A DNA stretch of 45,245 bases, taken from a virus. The notes below the pieces were generated by a model. The model did not search any database. It worked only from the letters and a program-made list of their open reading frames with translations, and had not been told where the DNA came from. The first letter of the stretch is position 1. Every line of letters starts with the position of its first letter. Positions 14,615-20,528 of this stretch are shown here, piece by piece. The position numbers were made by a program, and so were the translations under genes. The stretch spans positions 1 to 45,245 of the IMG/VR virus record IMGVR_UViG_3300028176_000007; one strand, written 5' to 3'.

Positions 14615-14682
14615 GTCTTAATGTGGGACTATTTGTTGCCTTTATTCCCCATTAGCCCCTGTTTAGGGCTTAATGACGGGAA

Positions 14683-14949
14683 CTAACATCGTAAATCGCT
14701 CTTATCCCAATCGGGGGGTAGCGTCTGATCTCTTAACGTCTGCTCAAGAAAGTGGTCTACCAAAATGTCCTTAATTATCTTCGAGTCCGCCTGTCCGAGT
14801 TCCTTAGATAGCCCCTCGATATGTTTTGAGAGTTCCGCATCTGCCCTGAACTGGAATGTCTTACCCTTATGTATTACATCTTTTTGTATTACATAATTGC
14901 TGCGGGCCTTATGTCTCCCGTAATAGCACGTAAATTCATCATTTTTCAC
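14683..14949 (-). CDS. Ribbon-helix-helix DNA-binding protein
   Basis: 88 residues. 'KTFQFRADAELSKHIEGLSKELGQADSKIIKDILVDHFLEQ' (about 29-70) has the beta strand followed by two helices of the CopG/Arc ribbon-helix-helix fold. GTG at 14,949 follows AGGAGTTAAAAGCT. These proteins act as dimeric repressors. It is the first gene downstream of the attC-like array and is the only clear transcription-factor candidate of the leftward early region. Confidence 0.7.
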   Translation of the reverse strand: MKNDEFTCYYGRHKARSNYVIQKDVIHKGKTFQFRADAELSKHIEGLSKELGQADSKIIKDILVDHFLEQTLRDQTLPPDWDKSDLRC

Positions 14950-14987
14950 AGCTTTTAACTCCTATTTCTAATTCGGCTTAAATAGTA

Positions 14988-15037
14988 GTTATACCGACTC
15001 GCTTCCGCTCGTCGGTATAACAATCGGGGCGCATGAG
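14988..15037. repeat. GC-rich palindrome E1 at the edge of the cassette array
   Basis: GTTATACCGAC (14,988-14,998) pairs perfectly with GTCGGTATAAC (15,011-15,021). On the minus strand the hairpin tip has tandem G.A pairs and a GGAA tetraloop. Positions 15,011-15,037 form an inverted repeat with 15,305-15,331 (26 of 27 bases), which brackets the 48-codon gene between them. Box sequences GTTATAC/GTATAAC resemble the R boxes of integron attC sites. Confidence 0.7.
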
Positions 15038-15044
15038 CGAAAAA

Positions 15045-15191
15045 TTATCGGCGTTCTCTTTCGTTTAAAAAACAATATAACCAGAGAAGAAACGCTGTTG
15101 TCCAGCCAATTAATGCGGAAAAGTTTTTTTCTGTTGCCGAAATAATGATACACCCAAAACTTAATAATAGTCCCAATAGATTGATTAACAT
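15045..15191 (-). CDS. 48-residue two-helix membrane protein, paralog A
   Basis: ATG at 15,191 follows GAGGCGAGAT. The product (MLINLLGLLLSFGCIIISAT start) has two hydrophobic segments (about 2-18 and 26-42) separated by a short polar loop and ends NERERR. It is paralogous to the equally long protein at 15,374-15,520: shared GL..GC...SA......G W....L.W pattern, and shared sequence before the start and after the stop. It is bracketed by a 27-bp inverted repeat. Function unknown; small membrane proteins of this type are common among integron cassettes and phages. Confidence 0.7.
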   Translation of the reverse strand: MLINLLGLLLSFGCIIISATEKNFSALIGWTTAFLLWLYCFLNERERR

Positions 15192-15255
15192 ATCTCGCCT
15201 CAATTTTTCTTCATATCTAATTAATTAATTGAATCCAAACTTGTACTCTTGACGC

Positions 15256-15371
15256 TTCGCTCACGGTATAACCGGCGCATGGAGTTGGACGGCTACGCCG
15301 TCACCTCATGCGCCCCGATTGCTATACCGACCGCCTCGGCGGTCGGTATAGCGCACGGGCGCGTGAGCGAA
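15256..15371. repeat. attC-like element E2 (nested palindromes)
   Basis: Outer stem TTCGCTCACG/CGTGAGCGAA (15,256-15,265 and 15,362-15,371) encloses two hairpins. The first, 15,266-15,327, has R box GTATAAC, arm GGCGCATG (15,274-15,281), inner stem GACGGC-TAC-GCCGTC, arm CATGCGCC and R box GCTATAC. Its left arm carries extra unpaired bases (G at 15,282 and T/G near 15,285-15,287), as integron attC sites do. The second is a 15-bp perfect stem at 15,321-15,352 sharing the R box. Read from the sequence; the attC identity is inference. Confidence 0.65.
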
Positions 15372-15373
15372 AA

Positions 15374-15520
15374 TTATTTGGCGCTCTTCTCAATTCTTAT
15401 GATTATTAACCACAAAATAGCCGAACAACTCCATCCCATAAAACCGTCCCAATTTTGTTCAAGAGCCGACATTGTAGCACAGCCCACACAAACAATTAAT
15501 CCAGCTAAGCTTAGTCTCAT
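15374..15520 (-). CDS. 48-residue two-helix membrane protein, paralog B
   Basis: Start chosen at ATG 15,520 (MRLSLAGLIVCVGCATMSAL start) because GAGGCG precedes it at the same spacing as in paralog A and gives the same length; ATG 15,532 is the alternative. Two hydrophobic segments (about 3-18 and 27-42) and a charged tail EKSAK. A perfect 16-bp inverted repeat (15,353-15,368 with 15,633-15,648) brackets the gene. The similarity to paralog A extends into both flanks, so the whole unit was duplicated. Confidence 0.7.
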   Translation of the reverse strand: MRLSLAGLIVCVGCATMSALEQNWDGFMGWSCSAILWLIIIRIEKSAK

Positions 15521-15593
15521 AAAGCGCCTCATAATTTTCTCAAGTTAGTTAATTACAAAAATCTGAATCCTGAACAATGTCGCCTTCGGCGGC

Positions 15594-15655
15594 GGTATAG
15601 CAAGCGCGTCGAGACCAGCGGGCAAGCCCGCGGCTCACGCGCCCGTGCGTTAGGC
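15594..15655. repeat. attC-like element E3 with canonical GTTAGGC box
   Basis: Plus-strand order: GGTATAGC, then arm GCGCGTCGAGACC (15,604-15,616), hairpin GCGGGC-AA-GCCCGC (15,618-15,631), arm GGCTCACGCGC (15,632-15,642), spacer CCGTGC, and GTTAGGC (15,649-15,655). The arms pair over 11 bp with two unpaired bases, C 15,610 and A 15,614, both on the left arm. R-L-hairpin-L-R order, extrahelical bases on one arm and a terminal GTTAGGC are the defining marks of integron attC sites. The stop codon of the next gene lies inside GTTAGGC. Confidence 0.7.
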
Positions 15656-15955
15656 ACACAAAGAATAAACAGTATAGACCGTTGTATTCCATTTATCTCT
15701 TGGCAATCTTGCAAATCCAAATCTATTGTAAATTCTTGGAAATTTTCCCTCGGCAACATCATTAAATTTTACATAGGAATATTTCTTTGATAGTCTATGA
15801 ACAACATATTTATTTCTGCCAAAACTGCTATCAGCAGTAATTATATCGCCAACCTTAATTTCATAATTGCTATTTGTAACCTTTGTGTGCCTAACCAGTC
15901 GTTCAAGCGGAATTGCGTTACCATCCGCCAATTTTGTTTCAGTTGTATTATCCAT
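15650..15955 (-). CDS. Hypothetical 101-residue cassette protein
   Basis: ATG at 15,955 follows AGGAGAACTGAT (the frame is open further upstream but without a site). The protein has a beta-barrel-like core: 'YEIKVGDIITADSSFGRNKYVVHRLSKKYSYVKF', about residues 30-65, and resembles small SH3-like folds. No family assigned. Its stop TAA is embedded in the attC-like box GCCTAAC, as often seen in gene cassettes. Base composition is lower in GC than the flanking palindromes. From 15,956 to 16,024 is the next element, ending in GTTATAA (16,014-16,020). Confidence 0.65.
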   Translation of the reverse strand: MDNTTETKLADGNAIPLERLVRHTKVTNSNYEIKVGDIITADSSFGRNKYVVHRLSKKYSYVKFNDVAEGKFPRIYNRFGFARLPRDKWNTTVYTVYSLCA

Positions 15956-16024
15956 ATCAGTTCTCCTAAATAAATTTGTGTTACGCAATCCGCTTAACTC
16001 CAAGTCGTTATAAAGAATTTCGGC

Positions 16025-16258
16025 TTACCACCAAGCCGTATTTTCTTTTCTCCATTTTATAAAGTTTCTGCCCTGCACTATTGTTAAACATATTCCTATA
16101 ACTATAATGCTCCAAGTGCCATACATAATTCCCACCATTGTGGTAAATACTTCTGCTATTACTACCATTAGCACTCCGCCAAGTTTTTTATTGCCCATAA
16201 TCCACAAGCCACCGAGTAACAAGGTTGTTGCTAAAAATTGTACTATAAAATCAAACAT
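16025..16258 (-). CDS. 77-residue membrane protein (PnuC-like small protein)
   Basis: Three hydrophobic segments (about 4-20, 26-45, 47-62) and a basic tail 'GRNFIKWRKENTAWW'. The arrangement resembles the small membrane proteins of phages and cassettes sometimes called nicotinamide-mononucleotide-transporter-like; assignment is weak. ATG at 16,258 follows AGGAGAACACA. The gene is bracketed by GTTATAAAG (16,014-16,022) and CTTTATAAC (16,284-16,292), the 5' box of the cassette and the first box of the following attC-like site. Confidence 0.65.
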   Translation of the reverse strand: MFDFIVQFLATTLLLGGLWIMGNKKLGGVLMVVIAEVFTTMVGIMYGTWSIIVIGICLTIVQGRNFIKWRKENTAWW

Positions 16259-16285
16259 TGTGTTCTCCTATGCCCGCCAAAATCT

Positions 16286-16480
16286 TTATAACTCACTAAT
16301 CAAAGCGAATTACTTTAGTATTGGCTTATTTTTAGTTTGTGATAAATATTTAGTTTCTATTTTTGTTAATCGTTCCAGTTCAAGTATTCTAAGTTTTCTT
16401 AAATACTTTGGTGTTAAAAATATTTTTTCTGTTTTGTCCGTTGTTGTCTCCGTAATCGCTTTATCAGCTAAATGTTATGC
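16286..16480. repeat. attC-like stem E5/E6 with a long loop
   Basis: TTATAAC (16,286-16,292) opens it and GTTATGC (16,474-16,480) closes it. Between them CTAATCAAAGCGAATTAC (16,295-16,312) pairs with GTAATCGCTTTATCAG (16,452-16,467), leaving one C and one A unpaired on the left arm, the same arm and order as in E3. The loop of about 140 nt contains an open frame of 43 codons (16,441-16,310) that lacks an ATG, GTG or TTG start. Confidence 0.55.
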
Positions 16481-16678
16481 TTATTGCGGGCTATCATTCT
16501 TCATTACTTTACTAACAAGAATTTTTGCCATAGCAACAGATTGGTTTATTAGCTTATCTACCTTTGTATCACTCATGTCATAAATCCAATAATTTCTAAG
16601 CCCATTATTAATATCAGCAACTAATATTTGTGTCGCCACCTCTACAACTTTGTCTTCAAATCTTTCTTTTGTTTCCAT
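16481..16678 (-). CDS. Hypothetical 65-residue cassette protein
   Basis: ATG at 16,678 follows AGGAGAGGCACA. Helical acidic protein (METKERFEDKVVEVATQILV start), of a type common in phages and cassettes and without known function. It is bracketed by GTTATGCTTATTGCGGGC (16,474-16,491) and GCCCGCAAAAGCATAAC (16,703-16,719), an inverted repeat with a single-base gap. The 7-bp ends GTTATGC and GCATAAC are what integron cassettes show, where the first bases of the cassette complement the first box of its own attC site. Confidence 0.65.
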   Translation of the reverse strand: METKERFEDKVVEVATQILVADINNGLRNYWIYDMSDTKVDKLINQSVAMAKILVSKVMKNDSPQ

Positions 16679-16698
16679 TGTGCCTCTCCTTTTTTAAA

Positions 16699-16852
16699 GT
16701 CCGCCCGCAAAAGCATAACCAGCAATTCGTGCGGACAAAATTATTTAATTAGTTCAGCTACTGCTTCGTCTTGTATCTCTTGCAACTACGTTCTCCGTGT
16801 GCCTGTCGGCAACGGAGAACTAACGCCTGAAGCCGATGCTGGAGTGTTAACT
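16699..16852. repeat. attC-like element E7
   Basis: Starts with GCATAAC (16,713-16,719) and ends with GTTAACT (16,846-16,852). CCAGCAATTCG, from 16,719, pairs with CGATGCTGG (16,833-16,841), leaving two extra bases on the left arm. The loop contains a second strong hairpin, GTTCTCCGT/ACGGAGAAC (16,790-16,820) with an inner TGCC/GGCA stem, and GTCCGC/GCGGAC (16,699-16,736). A 14-codon frame with a GGAG site (TTG near 16,785, minus) is present but probably meaningless. Confidence 0.55.
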
Positions 16853-17057
16853 AACATGTGAACCAACCGCTATCGAGCCAAGTAGGGTTTTTATAAATAT
16901 TAATCACCCTCATCTCTATTCCACTTCCACAATCCAGCCGTGATCTTAACTCGTCAACTTTTACTTTCATTCCTTTTCTAAGTCGGGGACTAAAATCAGA
17001 TTCTACTATTAAAAAAATTGGTTTAGGTAATTTGATATTCGTCTCTTTCATCTTCAC
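16851..17057 (-). CDS. Hypothetical 68-residue cassette protein
   Basis: ATG at 17,057 follows AAGAGGTGAAG. Basic N-terminus and beta-type core, ending 'IYKNPTWLDSGWFTC'. Small proteins with a 'KNPxWLDxGWF' ending occur in phages and environmental sequences without known role. The stop TAG overlaps the last box of element E7. From 17,058 to 17,148 (element E8) there are GC-rich partial palindromes (GGCGC-T-GCGCC at 17,113-17,123, GCCGT/ACGGC) and no gene. Confidence 0.6.
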   Translation of the reverse strand: MKMKETNIKLPKPIFLIVESDFSPRLRKGMKVKVDELRSRLDCGSGIEMRVINIYKNPTWLDSGWFTC

Positions 17058-17148
17058 CTCTTTATGTTATGTGTTAAAAATCCTGTCACGCCGTCAACAC
17101 ACCGCACGGCTTAGGCGCTGCGCCACTGTTCACCGGACACGCCTCCGC

Positions 17149-17580
17149 TCAATCTTTCAGCTCTGACAACTTCTTCTTAAAATACTCGATTTTCTCAAGC
17201 ATAACTAATCTCGACATCTTTTTGCCTTGATTAGAAACCTTTAGATGCTCAAGTTCCTGCAAGATGCCAGCCCCGTATTTCTCCTCAAGTTTAACGGCGT
17301 AGACTCGTATGTTCCCGTCTTTCCAACAATTACACTTTTGACATTGAGCGTTGTTGTTCCTTTCGTCAAATGCCGTTCCGATGTAGCTCCTCTCGATATA
17401 GTGCCCACACTGGATATTAGATTTGTCCCCTTTTGTCCCACAGGTTATGCAAGTCCAATTATCACGCTCCCTGACATAATCAGAGACAGCCTTAAAGAGT
17501 TCTTTCTTTAGTTTACCGTAAGCAGCTAACTTAATCTTCTCTTTCTTCGTGCTACTGCCTAACTTCGGGACTTTGCTCAT
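17149..17580 (-). CDS. ninG: NinG-like recombination endonuclease
   Basis: 143 residues with the NinG/Rap signature: 'RDNWTCITCGTKGDKSNIQCGHYIERSYIGTAFDERNNNAQCQKCNCWKDGNIRVYAVKLEEKYG' (about 39-103). The four Cys (CITC, CQKC) and GHY motif bind zinc at an HNH-like nuclease core. In lambda, NinG (Rap) cuts recombination intermediates such as Holliday junctions and D-loops, which fits its company with RecT, exonuclease, NinB and SSB. ATG at 17,580 abuts the previous stop. Confidence 0.88.
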   Translation of the reverse strand: MSKVPKLGSSTKKEKIKLAAYGKLKKELFKAVSDYVRERDNWTCITCGTKGDKSNIQCGHYIERSYIGTAFDERNNNAQCQKCNCWKDGNIRVYAVKLEEKYGAGILQELEHLKVSNQGKKMSRLVMLEKIEYFKKKLSELKD

Positions 17581-17738
17581 TACTTGACCTCACAAATTGT
17601 GATTTCAACTTTTTTGCACCCGCCGTTCTTTGGCTTTAATGGTTTATAAAACGGGCACTTGAGATATTTTATTCTTGTACTCTGCTTGCAGACCTCTTTG
17701 CATGTCTGACATTTCGGGTGGATGGGTTCAGGCTTCAT
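17580..17738 (-). CDS. Cys-rich small protein
   Basis: Start placed at ATG 17,738 after GGGAGAGAG, giving 52 residues (MKPEPIHPKCQTCKEVCKQS start); the frame is also open from ATG 17,765 with a larger overlap of the upstream gene. It has CQTC, C, C and C residues spaced like a zinc-binding module. Role unknown; its stop abuts the ninG start, so the two are probably translated together. Confidence 0.55.
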   Translation of the reverse strand: MKPEPIHPKCQTCKEVCKQSTRIKYLKCPFYKPLKPKNGGCKKVEITICEVK

Positions 17739-17961
17739 CTCTCTCTCCCGCTCTCGATTGTCCATCCGTTATATTTTTCTCTCTCGCCTGCTTAACGGCG
17801 ACAAGGGCATTAAACAAAGTTACCATTTCAGTGTCATCAAATACGTCCATTCTCTGTCTGATTTCTTCAAGCGGTTCGCTTTTCTCTTTTAGCGTTTCCT
17901 CTGCGGTCATTTTCTGCTCTTTGCGGTAATTGTCAAGTCCTTCAAAAGTTTCTGAGGTCAT
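17728..17961 (-). CDS. Hypothetical 77-residue acidic protein
   Basis: Start at ATG 17,961 because it overlaps the preceding stop (ATGA) and follows AAGGTGACGA; an upstream in-frame ATG at 18,051 lies deep in the previous gene. Helical, Glu/Lys-rich (MTSETFEGLDNYRKEQKMTA start), no family recognised. Part of a run of overlapping small genes between the exported protein and ninG. Confidence 0.6.
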   Translation of the reverse strand: MTSETFEGLDNYRKEQKMTAEETLKEKSEPLEEIRQRMDVFDDTEMVTLFNALVAVKQAREKNITDGQSRAGERDEA

Positions 17962-18254
17962 TTCGTCACCTTTTCTGTGCTGTTGTTTAGTTGGAAAAAC
18001 CGCAGGTTGCTTCTTAGTGTGTCTGTATAAAATCTGCCCGTATAAGTCCATGCGTTCTCAATCTTTTTTACGGTTACTTCCACTTTGCAGGCATCCCCAA
18101 ACTTGTCCCGAAATATCTTCTCAAGTTCGGCGGCTCTCTGTAATGTGATTGAGTTATAGGTTACGGTGAATGTAACTTCAAACTCCTGGGGCTTCTTGTC
18201 CGTTGAAGCCGTTAGTAATACTGCCAGAAAAAATAATGCAATTAGCTTTTTCAT
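17958..18254 (-). CDS. Small exported protein
   Basis: 98 residues with a Sec signal peptide: MKKLIALFFLAVLLTAS (about 1-18), followed by a beta/alpha domain of about 78 residues that contains 'YNSITLQRAAELEKIFRDKFGDACKVEVTVKK'. No lipobox Cys at the cleavage site. ATG at 18,254 follows AGGAGGCAGT. An exported protein in an early replication operon is unusual and could act on the host envelope, for example in superinfection exclusion; that is inference. Own promoter candidate at 18,296-18,324. Confidence 0.65.
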   Translation of the reverse strand: MKKLIALFFLAVLLTASTDKKPQEFEVTFTVTYNSITLQRAAELEKIFRDKFGDACKVEVTVKKIENAWTYTGRFYTDTLRSNLRFFQLNNSTEKVTK

Positions 18255-18295
18255 ACTGCCTCCTAATTCTTATAAACGTCTCCTTTTTCTACTGC

Positions 18296-18324
18296 AAGGT
18301 ATATATAATTATAATCATTGTCAA
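18296..18324 (-). promoter_or_regulatory. Leftward early promoter candidate
   Basis: Minus strand TTGACA (18,324-18,319) with TACCTT at 17 bp (or TATACC at 15 bp). The preceding AAAGATTTCCC is the same as at the promoter near 24,500, which suggests one class of early promoters. Intergenic gap between the helicase stop and the exported-protein gene. Confidence 0.5.
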
Positions 18325-18333
18325 GGGAAATCT

Positions 18334-19629
18334 TTATAAAATAAACTCCGGCAGATAATTCTGAAATTGTGTTCTCTCTTTTACGAAAGTTAAATCAATC
18401 TTACCCACCGCACCGTTTCTATTCTTCGCCACAATTAATTTAGCAAGATTTTTTGTGTCTTTGCCCGTCTCGTCCGTTGATTGTCCGTAAACTTCCGGTC
18501 TGTGAATAAACAGAACGACATCAGCATCTTGTTCGATTGCGCCAGACTCCCTTAAATCCGATAATTGAGGCTCCTTGCTTGTTCTATCTTCGACTTTGCG
18601 GTTTAGTTGTGATAAAGCCAAAACAGGAATATCTAATTCCCTCGCTACGTTTTTTAGAGATTGGGATATTTCCGAAATCTCTCTTTCCCGCCCCTCTTTG
18701 CTTACGCCTTTCATTAATTGCAAATAATCAACAACTAAAAGCCTAATGTTTTTTTCTGCTTTTAATCTTTTTGCTTTAGACCTAAATTCGATTGTAGACA
18801 GGGCTGGGGTATCGTCAATAAAAAGTGGGAGATTATTCTTTGATGCAGCCCTCATAATTATAGACATCTGAGACTCTTGGAAATGACCGCTTAATAAGTC
18901 CATAACAGAAATTTCCGACTCTTGGGAGATCATACGGGTGGATAATTGAGTTGCGCTCATTTCTAACGAATTAAACCCTACGGCATAATCGTCTGAAATA
19001 TTTTTAGCGATATTCAGGGCAAGGGCTGTTTTCCCCATTGCTGGTCTGCCCGCAAGAATAATTAATTCTCCGTTCTTAAAGCCCCCGATTAAGTTGTCTA
19101 AATCAAGAAAGTTAGTCCTTACTAAAAAATTATTCGCCCCCTTTGATTTTATGCTATGTAATAGCTCTAACGTGGTTTGATTAATAAACGACAACGGAAG
19201 AAAATTCTTCTTAAATGCGCCCTGAGTAATGTTAAATATTTTCCTCTCGATTTCTTCAATAGTCTCAAAAGAGTCCGACCGATTATTTAGAGTTTGTAGT
19301 TCAATCCCCAACTTATACAATTCTCTAAGCATAAATCTGTCATAGATAACCTGTTTAACTCTATCAATGTCGCAGAACTCCATTCCATAGTGGTCTATTG
19401 AATCGACCTCTATCTGGTGTCTCTCGGCGTAATCCCTAACGCTTAACTCATTTATATCCTCATTCTTTTTGTAAAGTTCTGAAATAATGTTAAAAACTCG
19501 GCGATTCTCTCCGTCAAAGAAATGCTCCGGTTTGAGTAGTTCTAAACTACTCCCCGCCTCAACTGATCCTTTGGTCAAAATAGTCTGTAATAAAAGTTTC
19601 TCTTTATCAACGGCATTAGGCAAATTCAT
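18334..19629 (-). CDS. dnaB: Replicative DNA helicase (DnaB family)
   Basis: 431 residues from ATG 19,629 (MNLPNAVDKEKLLLQTILTK start), which follows GGAGAAAATTT; the open frame begins earlier, inside the initiator gene. N-terminal domain about 1-110 binds primase or loader; RecA-like ATPase with Walker A 'GRPAMGKTALALN', Walker B 'IRLLVVDYLQLMK', motif 'LALSQLNRKVEDR' and the arginine-finger region 'RESGAIEQDADVVLFIHR'. It unwinds DNA ahead of the fork as a hexamer. It overlaps the initiator/loader gene, which presumably recruits it to the origin. Confidence 0.95.
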   Translation of the reverse strand: MNLPNAVDKEKLLLQTILTKGSVEAGSSLELLKPEHFFDGENRRVFNIISELYKKNEDINELSVRDYAERHQIEVDSIDHYGMEFCDIDRVKQVIYDRFMLRELYKLGIELQTLNNRSDSFETIEEIERKIFNITQGAFKKNFLPLSFINQTTLELLHSIKSKGANNFLVRTNFLDLDNLIGGFKNGELIILAGRPAMGKTALALNIAKNISDDYAVGFNSLEMSATQLSTRMISQESEISVMDLLSGHFQESQMSIIMRAASKNNLPLFIDDTPALSTIEFRSKAKRLKAEKNIRLLVVDYLQLMKGVSKEGREREISEISQSLKNVARELDIPVLALSQLNRKVEDRTSKEPQLSDLRESGAIEQDADVVLFIHRPEVYGQSTDETGKDTKNLAKLIVAKNRNGAVGKIDLTFVKERTQFQNYLPEFIL

Positions 19630-20326
19630 AAATTTTCTCCATTGCGTTAAATTTGTATTTCGCAAAAACGTCTCTCGTTTCATCCGGTGTTAATCCTTTA
19701 CATAAAGCAAGAAGTTCTTTGTGAGTAAGTTTGTCTTTTTTTTGCGTTTTATAGTTTCGCTCAATTTGCCCTTTATGCCAATTTTCAGCTTTAAGCCTCC
19801 AGTTGGTTATAGGCATCCCCGATCCAGTAACCCACCCCTGAGATTCATAATGATTATAAAAAGACTCCGCCTCATCTTTTGGATAGCCCTTATTTGAGAA
19901 ATACTCTAAAACTCTATCTTTCTTATTATTAATATCTTTATTTCTATTTTCATTTTCATTTTCCATATGTACCTTCATACGGGTTACACTTGTATCTACA
20001 CTTGTAGGTACATATGTAGATTCATGTGTAGTCTCATATCGTTTCTTTATGTTATTTCTTCTCGATTCACTGAAATTCTTGCGTTTTATGGCTTCTTCTT
20101 CCATTCTCGACTGATAGTAAAAACCAGCCTCGTCTTTCTTAAACTTAGACCAGACAGGGGAGCCGTTATCTCCTAAAATCTTCTTCATATAAAACTCTGG
20201 TAAATGTCCAGATTGATGCTGAGTGCATAATAAATGTATGTATTTCCCCTTATCCTCAAAAGAAAACAATTCAGTTCCAGTAAGGAAATCTGACGTATAG
20301 AATAAAACCGCCGGGTCTTTGCCCAT
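19616..20326 (-). CDS. Replication initiator / helicase loader
   Basis: 236 residues. The N-terminal 75 residues ('PAVLFYTSDFLTGTELFSFEDKGKYIHLLC') match the DUF1376-type winged-helix start of phage initiators. Residues about 95-115 contain a repeated tetrapeptide tract THE/TYV/TSV/TSV encoded by the iterons, followed by an ENENENRNKD tract. The C-terminal part 'AESFYNHYESQGWVTGSGMPITNWRLKAENW' is found in DnaA/DnaC-like phage replication proteins. It probably binds its own internal iterons and loads DnaB, as lambda O and P do. ATG at 20,326 follows AAGGAGCAAATAAG. Confidence 0.8.
   Translation of the reverse strand: MGKDPAVLFYTSDFLTGTELFSFEDKGKYIHLLCTQHQSGHLPEFYMKKILGDNGSPVWSKFKKDEAGFYYQSRMEEEAIKRKNFSESRRNNIKKRYETTHESTYVPTSVDTSVTRMKVHMENENENRNKDINNKKDRVLEYFSNKGYPKDEAESFYNHYESQGWVTGSGMPITNWRLKAENWHKGQIERNYKTQKKDKLTHKELLALCKGLTPDETRDVFAKYKFNAMEKIYEFA
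19911..20031. other. Probable replication origin inside the initiator gene
   Basis: Four tandem 12-bp iterons at 19,984-20,031, read on the minus strand as CTACACATGAAT, CTACATATGTAC, CTACAAGTGTAG, ATACAAGTGTAA. They are followed in the direction of transcription by a very A-rich tract on that strand (19,911-19,966) suitable as an unwinding element. This order, inside an initiator gene just before the helicase gene, copies the layout of the lambda origin. The iterons keep the reading frame (12 bp, four codons). Confidence 0.7.
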
Positions 20327-20327
20327 C

Positions 20328-20528
20328 TTATTTGCTCCTTAATGTTTCTAATAGTCTGTCGTTTTTTTGCAAAAGTTTATCGGGGAAACGGATATAATAA
20401 TCCAAAAAATCTTTGTGTTGTTTACAAAGGGGGTCTTTCCCCAATCTTCTTATCATCGGGTCTGCCTCATCTACAATCGGCTCTGCAGATGCCCGATCAC
20501 ACAGGTAACAATATGTTTTTTTAGCCAA
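20328..20528 (-). CDS. Small zinc-binding protein
   Basis: 66 residues with CYLC near the N-terminus and a later C-x2-H (LCKQH), likely one zinc site. It starts at TTG 20,528 after AGGTGGGCAGAAA, inside the end of the HNH gene. Located between an HNH nuclease and the initiator; function unknown. Confidence 0.6.
   Translation of the reverse strand: MAKKTYCYLCDRASAEPIVDEADPMIRRLGKDPLCKQHKDFLDYYIRFPDKLLQKNDRLLETLRSK

Noticed and set aside
16107-16583. 158-codon plus-strand open frame
   Set aside because: It runs antisense to minus-strand genes that have good ribosome sites, crosses two attC-like boxes, has no Shine-Dalgarno site and no sensible protein features.
16722-16790. 14-codon frame with GGAG site in element E7
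   Set aside because: Very short, begins with TTG and lies in the loop of a palindrome; no support beyond one ribosome-site match.
14988-17148. Ordinary insertion sequence or MITE cluster
   Set aside because: No transposase, no target duplications found, and different units have different end sequences that match each other only within a unit, which fits attC-type boxes better.
19630-19683. Longer DnaB start
   Set aside because: The extra 18 codons lie within the initiator gene; ATG 19,629 has GGAG at proper distance and gives the normal DnaB N-terminus.
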